A DNA stretch of 64,000 nucleotides, taken from contig NZ_CAXIQH010000001.1 in NCBI RefSeq assembly GCF_964030975.1, forward strand, positions 310,001-374,000, in the 5' to 3' direction. The translations under genes were made by a program, and so were the position numbers. This stretch comes from Tisiphia sp964030975. GTDB taxonomy: Bacteria; Pseudomonadota; Alphaproteobacteria; Rickettsiales; Rickettsiaceae. Positions 47,682 to 57,447 of this stretch are shown here, in pieces (within the stretch, counting starts at the first letter, position 1; each line of letters starts with the position of its first letter). The notes below the pieces were generated by a model. It saw only the letters and a program-made list of their open reading frames with translations. It was not told the origin of the DNA and made no database searches.

Positions 47682-48278
47682 ATGAATAAAAAACAAAGAA
47701 ACAAGATACTTAGTTGTTTGGATATAGCTAATTATTTTTTAGTTTTAGTAGATAGAAAAGCCGGCGATACCATAACCCAACTAAAGCTACAAAAACTAAT
47801 ATATTTTGCTCAAGGAATAAGTCTTGCTTTATTTGATAGACCGCTTTTTGCAGAAGAGATTGAAGCCTGGGAACATGGACCAGTAACACGATCTTTATGT
47901 TCAACATTTGGTAATTTTGAAGATGATGGCATTCCTCCGCCTGAAGAAATACGTTTTGCTATTTATAGCAAAAATCAGAAAGAATTAATTTATAAAGTCT
48001 ATTCTTTTTATGGTGAGCATACAGCTGCGTATTTACGTAATTTAATACATACACATTCTATTTGGTGTGAAGCTATTATACGCCAAAATAAAATTATTAC
48101 GAAAGAAGAAATGTGTAAGTTCTTTAAAACTGATGTAATAAGGGATATTAAAGATTATCTTTTATCAATTTCAAAAGAAGATATTACTCAAATAGAAAAT
48201 GCTGAAGCTCAATGGTGTATGAATTATACATTGGGGTTCCTGCATTCGCTTAAAAATATTCCAAACCTAGACAATTAA
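47682..48278 (+). CDS. Panacea/DUF4065 domain protein (GepA/SocA-like, antitoxin type)
   Basis: 198 residues. The domain is plain at residues 10-70: DIANYFLVLVD, then TQLKLQKLIYFAQGISLALF and FAEEIEAWEHGPV. This family includes phage-associated GepA, SocA, and the Panacea antitoxins that neutralise many unrelated toxins encoded next to them. The gene is on the plus strand, against all phage late genes around it, and starts 186 bp from a divergent neighbour, so it has its own promoter region. No toxin gene is recognisable beside it; its 3' neighbour is the broken dam. Confidence 0.85.
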   Translation: MNKKQRNKILSCLDIANYFLVLVDRKAGDTITQLKLQKLIYFAQGISLALFDRPLFAEEIEAWEHGPVTRSLCSTFGNFEDDGIPPPEEIRFAIYSKNQKELIYKVYSFYGEHTAAYLRNLIHTHSIWCEAIIRQNKIITKEEMCKFFKTDVIRDIKDYLLSISKEDITQIENAEAQWCMNYTLGFLHSLKNIPNLDN

Positions 48279-48552
48279 AATTTTGTTCAACCTAGTAACG
48301 ACCTAGATATAATTCCTAATCAAAACCTCTTCTGCCTTTTTCCTGCCATTAGCTTTACAATTAATAGAACGTGGTGTTTCGTATACTTGCAGCAAAACTG
48401 CATAACTCTATTAAATTTTTTTGGTAGTATGAATTTATTTTATAAATTTGGGTTCCTACTATGCAAATATCACCGATTAGTAAAAAAACTGGTTGAAAAA
48501 CTATCAGTTATACTATAACATTTCAATTATTAAACGTAATGAATGAATCAAA

Positions 48553-50198
48553 ATGAAAAAGCCAAAAGTAGCGACCTTAAGTGCTGAGGAACGAGAAGAA
48601 CTAATACAACATATTAAGGCAAGTTCATTAACAGGAGATGATCAGCAAGCGGTGATAGAACTTGTGAAATTTTGTAACGAACTAATAGACAAGCTAGCAT
48701 CATCAAACATCAGTATAAATAAGCTTAAGGAGATGATGATTGGTTTTAAGGCAGATAACAAAAAAAAGATAGTTCAGATTCATTAAAAGAACCACCGAGT
48801 GAATCTGATAATAAGAATGGTGGTAATGAAGAAGAGTACGATGAGTCCAAGAAGAGAGATCGCAGTAATTGGCAAGGTAAATATGGATTTGATGATTATC
48901 AGGATGCGAATACCAGCTATTTATCTCCTGAGAATTTTTGTAGTGGTGATAGCTGTCCTCACTGTGATAATGGTAAACTCTATAATAGTGAAGCTAGAAA
49001 ATTGCTACAATTTACAGGTAATGCTCCAATTACAGTCAACAGATATGTAAAGAAAACGTTACGCTGTAATGCTTGCGATTATACAGTTATGAACAATAAA
49101 AATATCAACAAATGGACAAATAGTAGCAAAAGTGCAATAGTGTTACAAAAGACCTACGGTACTCCCTTCTATCGTTTATCTAGGTTGCAAAGTTTAAGCG
49201 GGGTTCCTGTATCCCATAGCTCGTTGTGGCAACAATATTTAGATGTTTGGCAAGAAGGTGGTGGAGCTGAAATTTACAGGGTATTATTGGAAATGGCTGC
49301 CGAATGTAGTTCACTGAACCTTGATGATACTAGAGCCAGGATTTTAGAAATTACTGTAGCCAATAAAAAATTACGTACTCAAAATAAGAAAGGACGCAGC
49401 TGTTATACCACTACTATATGTGCTAAAACTACAAATAATGAGGTGATAGTTTTATATTTTACCGGTAATAAGCATGGCGGGGAAAATATTGGTAACGTAC
49501 TAAAGAATCGTAAGAATAGGACTGATTCTATTCATTTAATGACTGATGCAAGTAACAATAATAACCCGGTATTATCAGAAGCAGATAAAGAATTACTGGC
49601 AATAATAGTGATGATCAATTGTTTGTCACATGGGCAGAGAAAATTTACAGAGAATGAACCATATTACCCTGAAGAATGCGGATATTTTCTCAAACAGACT
49701 GGTGGGATTTACCATAATGAACATCAATGTAAAGAGATGAGCCTTGAGGAAAAGCTGAAGTACCATCAGGAACATAGCAGTAAATATATAGAAAACATAT
49801 ATAACAAAATAGACGAATTATTTAACGACAAGAAAGTTGAGCCTAATAGTAGGTTTGGGCAAGCTATGAAATATTGGTTAAATAATAAAGAAGGTTTGAC
49901 GCAATTTTTGAAAATTCCAGTTAGCAGTCTTGATAATAATTGGGCTGAGAGGTCACTACGTACCATTATTTTACAAAGGAAGAATTCATTATTCTTTAAA
50001 ACAATCAATAGTGCTGAGATACATAGTGGTCTGTATAGTATAGTAAAGACTTGTAGTGAGAACGAGATCAATGCCTTTAAATATTTAAATTGGCTGCAAG
50101 AGCAGAGCAGCAAAGCAAAGAAGCATCCTACGAATTATACGCCTTTTGCCTATGCAAGATATATAAATAATACGGAATTAATCGAGACGGCAGCTTAA
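48553..50198 (+). CDS. tnpC: IS66 transposase TnpC, copy B, -1 frameshift
   Basis: Same organisation as the tnpC of copy A. A 72-codon first frame leads to an eight-A slip site at 48760-48768, then an open second frame to 50198 with the zinc finger and LNLDDTRARI, HLMTDASN and NNWAERSLR acidic motifs. Only a few residues differ from copy A. That both copies keep the same break supports programmed frameshifting over decay. Confidence 0.85.
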
Positions 50199-50548
50199 AT
50201 GACAGGAAGCCAATCATTAGAGAGTTTGGCAGAACTAGGATCACCATTATGAATAAGAATGTGTAAGGTTCTATAACAAATCTGATAAGATGAATTATCA
50301 GATGGGGAAAGTTTTGCCGTAAATTTACCTTTGGATAGGCGTTTAGAGCATAACCAAAAGCCTTGACCATCAAAGGACAAAATTTTAATGGCAGTTCTGT
50401 TTTTATTATAGAATAAAAACAAGGAACCATTAAGAGGGTTGGAAGAAAGTTTTTGTCTGCAAACAGCTATTAAACCATCGATACCCTTACGAAAGTCGAT
50501 GGCAATAGTGGCAACAAAAATAACTGACTGAGGGGTTAGTTGCAGCAT
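50195..50548 (-). CDS. tnpB: IS66 Orf2 protein TnpB, copy B
   Basis: 117 residues, differing from copy A at a single position seen (Ser for Tyr in PLNGSLFLF). It shares the TTAA stop overlap with tnpC at 50195-50198 and overlaps tnpA by 13 bases. Confidence 0.9.
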   Translation of the reverse strand: MLQLTPQSVIFVATIAIDFRKGIDGLIAVCRQKLSSNPLNGSLFLFYNKNRTAIKILSFDGQGFWLCSKRLSKGKFTAKLSPSDNSSYQICYRTLHILIHNGDPSSAKLSNDWLPVI

Positions 50549-50925
50549 AGAAATGTCTGAATTATGATTTTTGGATCCAATGTTTGGATAATAAGCTTGG
50601 TACCATTTGGTTTAATAATGTGGCAAGTGTAGTAATTTTGTTTGGGAGTAGCCACAGGATCAGTATCTATAGAATTTACTAGTTGAAATGGAAGGAAATT
50701 AATATCTTGTTGCAGTTTTGCTGCAAGTATACGTTGAATTGAACTAATTATTGTTTTATTAATATTGAGATGTTTGGCTATATCTTTGCAAGAATAGTGA
50801 TGGAGTAGCTGGCGAACTAATTCCTTTAGATGGTTTGGTATGGGATCAAACTTGTTAGTTTTAGTTTGACGCCAGGCTTTAAATTGCTGAGCTACTTGCT
50901 CAATAGTAATTGATGGTATTTGCAT
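50536..50925 (-). CDS. tnpA: IS66 Orf1 protein TnpA, copy B, with internal IS-end scar
   Basis: 129 residues with the same helix-turn-helix as copy A, but a stretch after KTIISSIQ is replaced by RILAAKLQQ. The DNA there (about 50710-50733) reads ttgcagttttgctgcaagta, the terminal repeat of this same IS. The frame is kept, with 12 residues fewer than in copy A. Whether it is still active is unknown. Confidence 0.78.
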   Translation of the reverse strand: MQIPSITIEQVAQQFKAWRQTKTNKFDPIPNHLKELVRQLLHHYSCKDIAKHLNINKTIISSIQRILAAKLQQDINFLPFQLVNSIDTDPVATPKQNYYTCHIIKPNGTKLIIQTLDPKIIIQTFLCCN

Positions 50926-51444
50926 AGTAGGAACCCAAATTTATAAAATAAATTTTATACTAACAAAAAAATTAGATAGAGTTATGCAGTTTTGCTGCAA
51001 GTATACAATAGAACGTGGTGTTTCGATAATCTCTATATAGAAATCTTTATACATATGCCTTATAAACTGGATATTAGAATTTGAAAGCATAAAATATACG
51101 CCTTTATCGTTTAACTCTTTACATTTTTGATAAAGTTTTATCTGATCTGTTTCTGTAAAATCAAATTTTGTATATTTAGTAAACGATTTATTATTTATAG
51201 GATGATAAGGAGGGTCAATATAAACAAAATCACCTTCATTTGGAGAAATTTTGCTGAAATCTTGATATTTTATATTAACATTTTGTAATAATTTGCTACA
51301 AGCTATTATATTTGCCTCATCAACTATTGCTGGATTTTTGTACGTTCCCATAGGTACATTAAATTCACCTTTGTTATTAACTCTATAAAGCCCGTTATAA
51401 CAGGTTTTATTAAGATATATAAAACGTCCAGCAATTTCTATATC

Positions 51445-52780
51445 GGCTCTGTCCAGAAAAGTGTGTAAATTTCGAGATAGGTTATATATAAAAATATAAC
51501 AAAAAAGGAAATTACATGAATAAAAAAACAAATGAATCAATAAAGCAAGCAGTAGATTTATTAATAGATAATGATACAGATGTAAGCACAATACTGAAAG
51601 AAGGAGGATTATTAAAAGAATTGACCAAACGCTTGATAGAGAAGGCATTGCAGTCAGAATTGAATAATCATCTAGGCTATGATAAATACAGTCGTGTAGA
51701 TAATGATAATGCTCGTAATGGTATAACTAGCAAAAAACTGATCTCCGAACATGGAGCGGTTGAGATAGAAGTACCAAGAGATAGGCGTAGTACCTTTGAA
51801 CCAGCAATACTACCGAAAAGACAAAAACGTTTTGATGGTTTTGATGATAAAGTCTTATCATTATATGCTAAAGGTATGAGTGTATCTGATATTAAGGTTC
51901 AATTACAAGAGTTGTATAGTGTTGAAATAAGTGAGAGTTTAATCAGTCAGATCACCGATGATGTAATGGATGATGTAAAAGCTTGGCAGAGTAGACCGTT
52001 AGAAGAGATATATCCGATAGTATTTTTTGATTGTTTAGTAGTAAAAGTTAGGCAAGACAAAAGGATAATTAACAAGGCAATATATGTTGCATTAGGGATT
52101 GATTTATCTGGTAGAAAAGATATATTGGGATTATGGATCAGTGAAAATGAAGGGGCAAAATTTTGGCTTGGTAATTTTACTGAAATGAAAAATAGAGGAT
52201 TAAAGGATATACTGATTGCCTGTAGTGATAATCTTACTGGTATGTCTGAGGCGATAGAAGCAGTTTATCCAAAAACAGAACATCAATTATGTATTGTACA
52301 TCAGATTAGAAATAGTTTAAAATACGTATCATATAAAGATAGGAAGCAGGTGGCTAGCGATTTAAAGCCGATATATACTGCAGCAACGGAAGAACAAGCA
52401 CATTTAGCTTTAGTATATTTTGAAGAAAAATGGAATAAACAATATCCACAAATTGCCAAATCATGGTATAATCATTGGGATAATTTAATGATTTTTCTAG
52501 GATATCCAGAGGCAATTAGAAAGGTAATTTATACCACTAATTCAGTTGAATCTGTTAATAGTCAATTGCGTAAAGTAACAAATAATAAGCGTGTTTTCCC
52601 TAGTGATAGTGCTGTTTTTAAAAGCTTATATTTGACAATTGACTATATGACCAAAAAATGGACTATGCCTATTCCCAACTGGAATGAAGCTATGGCTCAT
52701 TTGATGATCAAATTTGAAGATAGGCTTAACAAAATTTAATGACCTATTTTGGAAATTTACACACTTTTCTGGACAGAGCC
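51445..52780 (+). mobile_element. IS256-family insertion sequence
   Basis: Inverted ends ggctctgtccagaaaagtgt (51445) and its complement ending at 52780. The 8-bp target duplication tctatatc is exact at 51437-51444 and 52781-52788. Intact ends, intact transposase and exact duplication suggest a recent insertion. It interrupts dam copy 2. Confidence 0.95.
51516..52739 (+). CDS. IS256-family (Mutator-type) transposase
   Basis: 407 residues, full length. Seen: LIEKALQSELNNHLGY at the start, RNGITSKKL, VEIEVPRDR, then the DDE core with VFFDCLVVKVR, ILIACSDNLTGMSEAI, HQLCIVHQIRNSLKYV and IYTTNSVESVNSQLRK. It starts 71 bases inside the left end with AAGGAAA upstream of the ATG. No damage seen. Confidence 0.95.
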   Translation: MNKKTNESIKQAVDLLIDNDTDVSTILKEGGLLKELTKRLIEKALQSELNNHLGYDKYSRVDNDNARNGITSKKLISEHGAVEIEVPRDRRSTFEPAILPKRQKRFDGFDDKVLSLYAKGMSVSDIKVQLQELYSVEISESLISQITDDVMDDVKAWQSRPLEEIYPIVFFDCLVVKVRQDKRIINKAIYVALGIDLSGRKDILGLWISENEGAKFWLGNFTEMKNRGLKDILIACSDNLTGMSEAIEAVYPKTEHQLCIVHQIRNSLKYVSYKDRKQVASDLKPIYTAATEEQAHLALVYFEEKWNKQYPQIAKSWYNHWDNLMIFLGYPEAIRKVIYTTNSVESVNSQLRKVTNNKRVFPSDSAVFKSLYLTIDYMTKKWTMPIPNWNEAMAHLMIKFEDRLNKI

Positions 52781-53097
52781 TCTATATCATTATCATTAAC
52801 CATTAATAAAGTGTTTTCGGATTTTGTAATAATATTCTTCACCATGATTTACTTTATGTTTTGCCAGTAGCTTTATCAATTCTTGAGGTTTATGTTTTAT
52901 CACAGCATATGTAATAACTAAATCTCGATTTATGTCTGATATAGTCGCACTAGATGGAGCAAGAGCAAACAACAAGGCTCCGCCTCCTATAAATGGCTCA
53001 TAATAGCTTTTATAAGTTTGCGGTGTTCTTGTGGATAGTTCTTTTATTAAACTTCTTTTTCCACCTACCCATTTTACAAATGGTTTTGCTTTATTAG

Positions 53098-53237
53098 ACC
53101 TCTTGCCTAACTCTACTTCTGCTGGTAATTTGTACGTCGATGCGGTACTCGAATCCTCACGTACATTAGAGTACGCTGCGGTTCTCCGTTCCGCGTCTCC
53201 TTCAAATTCCTCAGCATAAGCGAGTTTTGCAAAAGGT
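53098..53237 (-). repeat. RPE-1 type palindromic element inside dam
   Basis: In-frame insert encoding LAYAEEFEGDAERRTAAY, then SNVREDSSTASTYKLPAEVE, between the start and the AdoMet motif of Dam. The ends cctcttgcctaactc and gagttttgcaaaagg are inverted but diverged. The encoded peptide is the standard RPE-1 reading frame of Rickettsia. Confidence 0.88.
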
Positions 53238-53274
53238 CTATTGTCATTTTCAATTATTATGGGCATTATTTTTC

Positions 53275-56200
53275 TTACCAATTCAAGCTATGGCAGTCAT
53301 GGAAACCGCATAAAGCCGGCTGTAGGTAGAATAAATTACGACCTGGGATGTTTCTTTGAAGGGATTTCTTAAGCAACTCTTCTGCCTTATCCACCTCACC
53401 ATTTTTGATTAAAGTAACTATTGTGCCAAAATCAATGATATCACTACCCATAGTTCCTGCTAAAGCTTTAAGCAGATTATTATAACTATCATACTCATTA
53501 AAGAAAAAATCTCCAAATAATCCAAGACCACCACCCTGTAATAAGGATGCCATAAATACTCCTTCTTCATTTGGATCAAGCCATTCTTTTCCGTCAAATA
53601 ACCTTTTAGCATTGATTGATAGGTAACCAAGCCCTATGGAACCCGGTAATAATTGCAACAACATTTTAATACTAGTTGGGTTTCTCATTGATTTAGCAAT
53701 ATCCTTCCATGTTCCTAAATCCAATAAATTGCCACTACCTATTTGTTGATGGGTTGGTATCTGATCGATGGTTACTGATTTTAACGGTCTAGTAATGTAA
53801 GTATAGGCAAAAGTTTTAAACTGCATTATACACTTAATCACCGCGGCAGCTGGCGAACCTGCCTTAATGCCTAAATTACCAAATAATACAGCATTCCTTT
53901 CAGCAGTATGCGGAGTGGCAATAGCTGTATCAACTCGGTCAAGTAAATATCTTCGTAAATTATTGGTTAAGTCCTGCTTGAGTCTATCCCTATTAATAGG
54001 GCTGATTATACTATTACCACTTTGTTGTTGTAAATGTTGGTCTAGTAAATGATCAGGTAGTAATGCCATATCGGGTATTAAATATGGTTTATTCTCTATT
54101 TGCTGCACTAAATGCTGATAAAGATGCCAGTTACTTTCATTAATCCCATATCTATTAAGCAAAATCTGTAAGTTATGATATAGCGAGTTAAAGGGTTTAT
54201 TGACTTGTGACGCTAAATTATGCGATAACAAATTACCAACTGTAGATTTCCAAGCATTATCCCACCATTCCATAAAATTTAGTTTAAAAAATGCATTGGT
54301 AAGTTTAAATACGCCCCCAGATACTGGGTATTCTCCTGCAAAACGAGAATGACTATGACCAAGTAGTGAATCTACAGCCACACCAAGCAAACTAGCAAGT
54401 TCTTTTTTCTTTTCACCATTAAAACCTGTAACCGACACTTGCAATATATTCGCATAAGATTTCATTAGTGGTATGCCATTATTTTGTAACTCACTGACAA
54501 AAGTGATCATATCAGGTATTGAAGAAAGTACCACTTTGCCAAGATTTGCCATACATTTCCAAGAGCGATAAGCTCCAAGGATACGATCAACTGACGGTAT
54601 TTGTGGCTTAACTCCTAGCATTAGGTCTAACTGATTGACAAAACTGTTTGGATTACTCAGTATTGCTAATTGCTTTAAAGCCCTCCTTCGAAACTCTACT
54701 TCTGCTGGTGATTTGTACGTCGATGCGGTACTCGAATCCTCACGTACATTAGAGTACGCTGCGGTTCTGCGTTCCGAGTCTCCTTCAAATCCCTCAGCAT
54801 AAGCGAGTTTCGAAGGAGGGCTAATAGCTGGGTCTTTAGTTGCTAATTCTTGTAGTTCCCTGGTAAAAGTACCTTTGATTGATTGTAGCATTAACTCAGG
54901 ATTACAACCCATACTCTCCATCACCCCGATGCTCCGACCTAGTATATTAAGGTTACTAACTATCGAATCAGCGATAAAAGATCGGCTTTTAATTAAAGGG
55001 CTAATGATTTGGTCAACAAAGTCATTTTGTACGTAATTACCAAACTCCTTCTGATATGCTAACCAAGCTTCTGGCGATTTAAAATGTAGTTTCCTACTAG
55101 CTGATGCCACATCAGCTAAGTTACTACCTTTAATGTGAGTAAATGCTATATTTAAATATTGGTCAGTATCTTTTAAATGAATGCTACTGGCAAGATTATT
55201 AAATATTGCCTTATAATCTATTTTGTCATTTAGTTTAGCAATTTTCTGGTGATCAAGTAGCGGATAGATAAATTTCAACCATGGCTCATAACCCGCTTCT
55301 CGAAGTTTAAGACTATTATGCTCTTGTTTAGTAATATAACCTTCTAACGGTATTATATAACCACCTGCTAGATTAGCTCTATTGATGGCAGCTGTTTGCC
55401 ATTTATTGATTATTTGAGCGACTATCATTGCCCTTTCACTACCAGTCGGCTTTTTATCAGGATGGCTGATATTCCATAATTCCTGTATTATTGCATCCTG
55501 GTAACGGACGTCTCCAAACTCGTGTATCACACCAGCTTTCTCTAAATCTCTTGTAAGACCAAATAACAGCTCTTTGGCAGTAGTTTGTTGTCGTAAATCA
55601 ACTTGCCGTAAATATTCTTTTATCGCAGCAACCTTATTAGTATGATTTCTAATAAATCTCTCTATGGCAGCCATCTTGAGTAAATTTAGGGCATTATTTC
55701 TTTTTTTTACAAAGTGTTCATTCTTAAAATCATCAATGAACATATCTATTTTTTTGTCTCTTTCTAGCAAATCTAATCTTTCCTGTCCGACAAACTCTTT
55801 ATGGATAGTTTTTAGCTTATCTACTAATTGCTGATCGACAAGAGCTAGAGTTTTAAATAATTCCTCTAGTTCTGAAGGGTCTGCCCCTTGCTTAACCTTG
55901 CGTAAGATTTCTTCGGTTCGTTGGTAAATAACATCTTGCTTGATGGCTTCTGCTTGATAAGTAACCTTTTGTTGTTCAGGTAGATGGGCTATGTCAACTT
56001 CTAAAGAAGCTAGATGCTCTTGTAGATTGGGAGCAGCATTGCTAGTATCAAATTTCTCATCATCACCATGGTAAAAAGATTCAGCTTCTTGTGGGTTCTC
56101 AAGATTTATATGCTTGCCTTCCTCTAGCTGCTTTCTTGCTATATATAAATCCTCAGGCGATAAATCATAGCCTTTAGTCTCCCATTGCTGACGTCGTAAA

Positions 56201-57447
56201 TTATTGATAATTTGCTGATCTAATTGTTTTACTGCTGTCAAATATTCCTGAAACTCCGGGTTATTAATATGTTCCTGATATAATTGTTGTAATTTGCCTT
56301 CTTCCTCTAGTAAAATATCCAAGAACCATTTTGGTACTTGCTCAATCTTGCCATTAGTACCAAACTGATCATGCATATGTTGTTGTAATTCTGCTATTTT
56401 CCTCTGCTGGACAGAATATAAAGGATATTGTTGCTCAGCTGCCGTAATTAATTGTAATTTCTTTGCTTGTAATTCAGTTAACCTTGATAAAGAACTGTTT
56501 TCAGCGTTGGCATTGGCACTTGTTGGTATTTGACTATCAACTTGCTCAGTTCCTATTATCCTCTCTTGAGGAAATGTCTCTTTTAGTACGGCATCAATAT
56601 TCTCTTTTAACTGACTATCAACTATCGGATGTAAGGTCTCAATCTCAGGACGTAGCTTATTGGAATGTAAGTACAATTTGTCTCGCAAATATTTAGCCGA
56701 ATAACCAAGACCGTGTAAAGTTGCACCAAATAAACCACTTTCTATAATATTAATCAAACTATCCGACAAGTCATAAGGTCTTTGTTCAGTAAGTCGCTCA
56801 TTATAAAGAAATGGTTCGATAGCTGCCTGACCTACAGCACCACAGACAAAACCCTTAGCTAATGTTGTTGGAAGTATGCCATATTTTAAAGCAGCTGCCG
56901 CCCATCTTGCTTGCCCACCAATAGGAACGAAGCTAGCAGCAATGTTAATTACCGACAAATTACCAAATACTATCTCAGCTCCAAATTTGCCAATAGCTTC
57001 CACTAATCCGCCTTTACCCGCAGCAATGATATACTCATTAATTTCTCGCTGCTTTTTCCTCTCTAAAATATCTTCTACTAATTGATTGGTAAAATTAGGG
57101 TCATATTTTAAACCTGAGTCACTATATTTTTGCTCAAAATCTTCTTTGGTTAATTTGTTATTATAATTCTCAGAATATTCAGCAATATCCTGGAACTCAG
57201 GATCAATAATATGTTGTGGGTTAAAAGATCGCCATAAGGTTGATAGGCTTGGACTATCTGCATAAGCTTGCCGGCTAACTGCTCGCCAAACATCCCATTT
57301 ACTACTACCTAACAAATCAAAGACACTATTATAAGATATACGCTCCGGTAATAAGGTAGAATAGTAACGTGGGTGAATTGGTTTGCTATTTGCCCGATAA
57401 CCTGAGTAACTATTTAAGCTGTCATCATTTTCCATCGTACTAATCAT
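53275..57447 (-). CDS. T7 gp16-like internal virion/ejection protein
   Basis: 1,390 residues, hydrophilic and largely helical. A Gly/Ala-rich, membrane-active-looking part lies at about residues 145-235 (GKGGLVEAIGKFGAEIVFGN), and long coiled coils at about 290-640. In podoviruses like T7 the largest ejection protein, gp16 (about 1,318 residues), lines the DNA channel into the cell. I saw no lytic transglycosylase motif at the N-terminus, unlike T7 gp16. An RPE-1 element adds about 47 residues near residue 900. The start overlaps the preceding gene by 8 bases. Assignment rests on size, gene order and composition more than on motifs. Confidence 0.7.
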   Translation of the reverse strand: MISTMENDDSLNSYSGYRANSKPIHPRYYSTLLPERISYNSVFDLLGSSKWDVWRAVSRQAYADSPSLSTLWRSFNPQHIIDPEFQDIAEYSENYNNKLTKEDFEQKYSDSGLKYDPNFTNQLVEDILERKKQREINEYIIAAGKGGLVEAIGKFGAEIVFGNLSVINIAASFVPIGGQARWAAAALKYGILPTTLAKGFVCGAVGQAAIEPFLYNERLTEQRPYDLSDSLINIIESGLFGATLHGLGYSAKYLRDKLYLHSNKLRPEIETLHPIVDSQLKENIDAVLKETFPQERIIGTEQVDSQIPTSANANAENSSLSRLTELQAKKLQLITAAEQQYPLYSVQQRKIAELQQHMHDQFGTNGKIEQVPKWFLDILLEEEGKLQQLYQEHINNPEFQEYLTAVKQLDQQIINNLRRQQWETKGYDLSPEDLYIARKQLEEGKHINLENPQEAESFYHGDDEKFDTSNAAPNLQEHLASLEVDIAHLPEQQKVTYQAEAIKQDVIYQRTEEILRKVKQGADPSELEELFKTLALVDQQLVDKLKTIHKEFVGQERLDLLERDKKIDMFIDDFKNEHFVKKRNNALNLLKMAAIERFIRNHTNKVAAIKEYLRQVDLRQQTTAKELLFGLTRDLEKAGVIHEFGDVRYQDAIIQELWNISHPDKKPTGSERAMIVAQIINKWQTAAINRANLAGGYIIPLEGYITKQEHNSLKLREAGYEPWLKFIYPLLDHQKIAKLNDKIDYKAIFNNLASSIHLKDTDQYLNIAFTHIKGSNLADVASASRKLHFKSPEAWLAYQKEFGNYVQNDFVDQIISPLIKSRSFIADSIVSNLNILGRSIGVMESMGCNPELMLQSIKGTFTRELQELATKDPAISPPSKLAYAEGFEGDSERRTAAYSNVREDSSTASTYKSPAEVEFRRRALKQLAILSNPNSFVNQLDLMLGVKPQIPSVDRILGAYRSWKCMANLGKVVLSSIPDMITFVSELQNNGIPLMKSYANILQVSVTGFNGEKKKELASLLGVAVDSLLGHSHSRFAGEYPVSGGVFKLTNAFFKLNFMEWWDNAWKSTVGNLLSHNLASQVNKPFNSLYHNLQILLNRYGINESNWHLYQHLVQQIENKPYLIPDMALLPDHLLDQHLQQQSGNSIISPINRDRLKQDLTNNLRRYLLDRVDTAIATPHTAERNAVLFGNLGIKAGSPAAAVIKCIMQFKTFAYTYITRPLKSVTIDQIPTHQQIGSGNLLDLGTWKDIAKSMRNPTSIKMLLQLLPGSIGLGYLSINAKRLFDGKEWLDPNEEGVFMASLLQGGGLGLFGDFFFNEYDSYNNLLKALAGTMGSDIIDFGTIVTLIKNGEVDKAEELLKKSLQRNIPGRNLFYLQPALCGFHDCHSLNW
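54681..54820 (-). repeat. RPE-1 element inside the gp16-like gene
   Basis: Perfect 16-base inverted ends ccctccttcgaaactc and gagtttcgaaggaggg enclose an in-frame insert encoding AYAEGFEGDSERRTAAYSNV and REDSSTASTYKSPAEVEF. The intact palindrome suggests a fairly young insertion. Confidence 0.92.

Larger units (their letters stand above)
48381..51006. mobile_element. IS66-family element, copy B, inside dam
   Basis: Same ends and gene layout as copy A. It is flanked on both sides by the same 18 bases, aatagaacgtggtgtttc (48363-48380 and 51007-51024); one copy completes the dam frame. An 18-base duplication is longer than the 8 bases usual for IS66. The copy is over 98 percent alike to copy A over tnpC by eye, but tnpA has a replaced segment. 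Confidence 0.9.
48303..53266 (-). pseudogene. dam: Phage DNA adenine methylase, broken by frameshift, IS256 and IS66 (dam copy 2)
   Basis: Pieces on the minus strand join to one Dam enzyme. 53266-52789 carries the AdoMet motif (FVKWVGGKRSLIKEL, YEPFIGGGALLF) and an RPE insert near the N-terminus. 51436-51007 carries GRFIYLNKTCYNGLYRVN and the catalytic DPPY (GDFVYIDPPYHPI). 48362-48303 carries the end (NCKANGRKKAEEVLIRNYI, stop). An IS256 element splits pieces one and two, and an IS66 element splits two and three. A one-base frameshift after RKHFING also breaks it just before the IS256 site. It follows the gp16-like gene directly. Restoring it would give about 300 residues, the Dam norm plus the insert. 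Confidence 0.9.

Noticed and set aside
50941..51648. A separate membrane protein of 235 residues
   Set aside because: The first part is antisense to the IS256 transposase; the rest is the middle piece of the broken dam gene.
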